Source of the DNA: an uncultured Gemmatimonadota bacterium
GTDB taxonomy: Bacteria; Gemmatimonadota; Gemmatimonadetes; Longimicrobiales; Gaopeijiaceae
Length of the DNA: 23,997 nucleotides
Assembly (NCBI GenBank): GCA_938030915.1
Contig: CALHIO010000224.1
Location: 1 to 23,997, forward strand
Direction: 5' to 3'
Position numbers and translations under genes: made by a program. The notes beneath the pieces are model-generated. The model did not search any database. It saw nothing but the letters and a program-made list of their open reading frames with translations, and was not told the DNA's origin. Of the stretch, positions 23,494 through 23,997 are shown piece by piece. Position 1 is the first letter of the stretch. Each line of letters begins with the position of its first letter.

Positions 23494-23997
23494 CTATCGC
23501 GGCACTGGTCGACTCATCAGCTGGTCCATCGTGTACGCCGTCCCATTCGTCATCATGAGGCGAACGTCCCGGGCAGCCCGGATATCCTCGAGCGGGTTGC
23601 CGCCGAAGACGACCAGATCCGCAAGCATGCCGGGTCGGATCACGCCCAGATCCTCCCCATACCCCATGACCTCGGCGGGCACCGACGTGGTGGCGCGCAT
23701 CACGTCGACCGGCTCCATCCCCCCGTACCGTGTCAGGACCTCCATCTCCGCGACCAGAGAGAGTCCCGGTGGACCGAAGTCCGTGCCCACGACGACCACA
23801 CCTCCTTCCTCGTGCACTCTGCGCGCGAGTGACCCCATGTCGCTGACCATGCGTCGAACGACATCGACGTCACCCCCCCGGCGGCCGCGCGCCGTGCTTC
23901 CTCCGAAATAGTCGAGCCGTGCATCGTCGAGTAGCGAGGGATCATCCCCGGCCAGGAGCCCGAACCCACCATACAAGCCCACGGTGGGCGTAATCGC
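23494..23997 (-). CDS. Amidohydrolase (imidazolonepropionase-like), 3' part only
   Basis: The frame is open to the right edge and gives 168 C-terminal residues. The amidohydrolase superfamily features of the second half are present: a metal-ligand Asp in V-V-G-T-D-F-G, then the family end motif G-V-I-R-P-G-M-L-A-D-L-V-V-F with G-N-P-L-E-D-I, which forms the small beta-sandwich returning strand. Such enzymes hydrolyse C-N or C-O bonds with one or two metal ions. Secreted members (often dipeptidase-like) are common in this kind of genome, but the signal region lies outside the window. A GTG at 23982 is in frame, but the conserved fold clearly continues upstream, so it is not the start. Confidence 0.87.
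   Translation of the reverse strand, partial: AITPTVGLYGGFGLLAGDDPSLLDDARLDYFGGSTARGRRGGDVDVVRRMVSDMGSLARRVHEEGGVVVVGTDFGPPGLSLVAEMEVLTRYGGMEPVDVMRATTSVPAEVMGYGEDLGVIRPGMLADLVVFGGNPLEDIRAARDVRLMMTNGTAYTMDQLMSRPVPR

Overview
This is a high-GC, gene-dense bacterial window with 19 protein-coding features, of which the first and last are cut by the window edges. No rRNA, tRNA, CRISPR array or insertion sequence was seen. The gene mix suggests an uncultured heterotroph of the Gemmatimonadota or a close relative. The indicators are a ~1,075-residue Asp-box (sortilin/VPS10-like) exported protein, a DUF5916 outer-membrane barrel protein, an M28 peptidase, an S1 sulfatase, and several exported lipoproteins or signal-peptide proteins. 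This placement is inferred from gene content only; no phylogenetic marker is present.

Layout. (1) 1-2648, minus strand: the 5' end of a YbjQ-family gene, and a glycerol-3-phosphate dehydrogenase gene (glpD-like) followed after one base by a Vps62-domain gene read from a GTG. (2) 2789-5074: a 20-codon ORF with a strong Shine-Dalgarno whose product resembles the first 15 or so residues of Pmp3/YqaE proteins, then a Rieske oxygenase alpha subunit, then a convergent TauD/TfdA-type dioxygenase. (3) 5233-7561, plus strand: a small predicted outer-membrane barrel protein and a lipoprotein amidase, with the amidase bracketed by two strong GC-rich terminator hairpins. (4) 7641-11966, minus strand: a metal-dependent M29/NicX-like enzyme followed by the giant Asp-box protein. 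(5) 12130-18881, plus strand: a FabH-type ketosynthase with a C-terminal extension, then a tight trio of DUF5916 barrel, M28 peptidase lipoprotein and S1 sulfatase lipoprotein. (6) 18916-22297, minus strand: an alpha/beta-hydrolase-fold protein without a nucleophilic serine, an MscS channel, and a DUF4015 glycoside-hydrolase-like lipoprotein. (7) 22521-23997: a GAF-GGDEF diguanylate cyclase (plus strand), converging on the 3' part of an amidohydrolase gene (minus strand).

How the genes work together. The most coherent unit is the DUF5916-M28-sulfatase operon. It would place an outer-membrane protein, a zinc peptidase and a sulfatase at the cell envelope, consistent with scavenging sulfated glycoprotein- or polysaccharide-rich organic matter. 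The amidase, Asp-box protein, DUF4015 protein, amidohydrolase and degenerate hydrolase fit the same theme of extracytoplasmic degradation, but they are separate transcription units.

No wholly new defence or mobile system was found. The observations most worth a second look are the Pmp3-like micro-ORF ahead of the Rieske gene, the predicted hydrolase pseudoenzyme with a triplicated signal-cleavage region, the coupled glpD-Vps62 pair, the paired iron oxygenases, and the secreted sulfatase operon. There is no stretch longer than 300 bases without a gene; the longest gap (22298-22520, about 223 bases) holds a candidate promoter.
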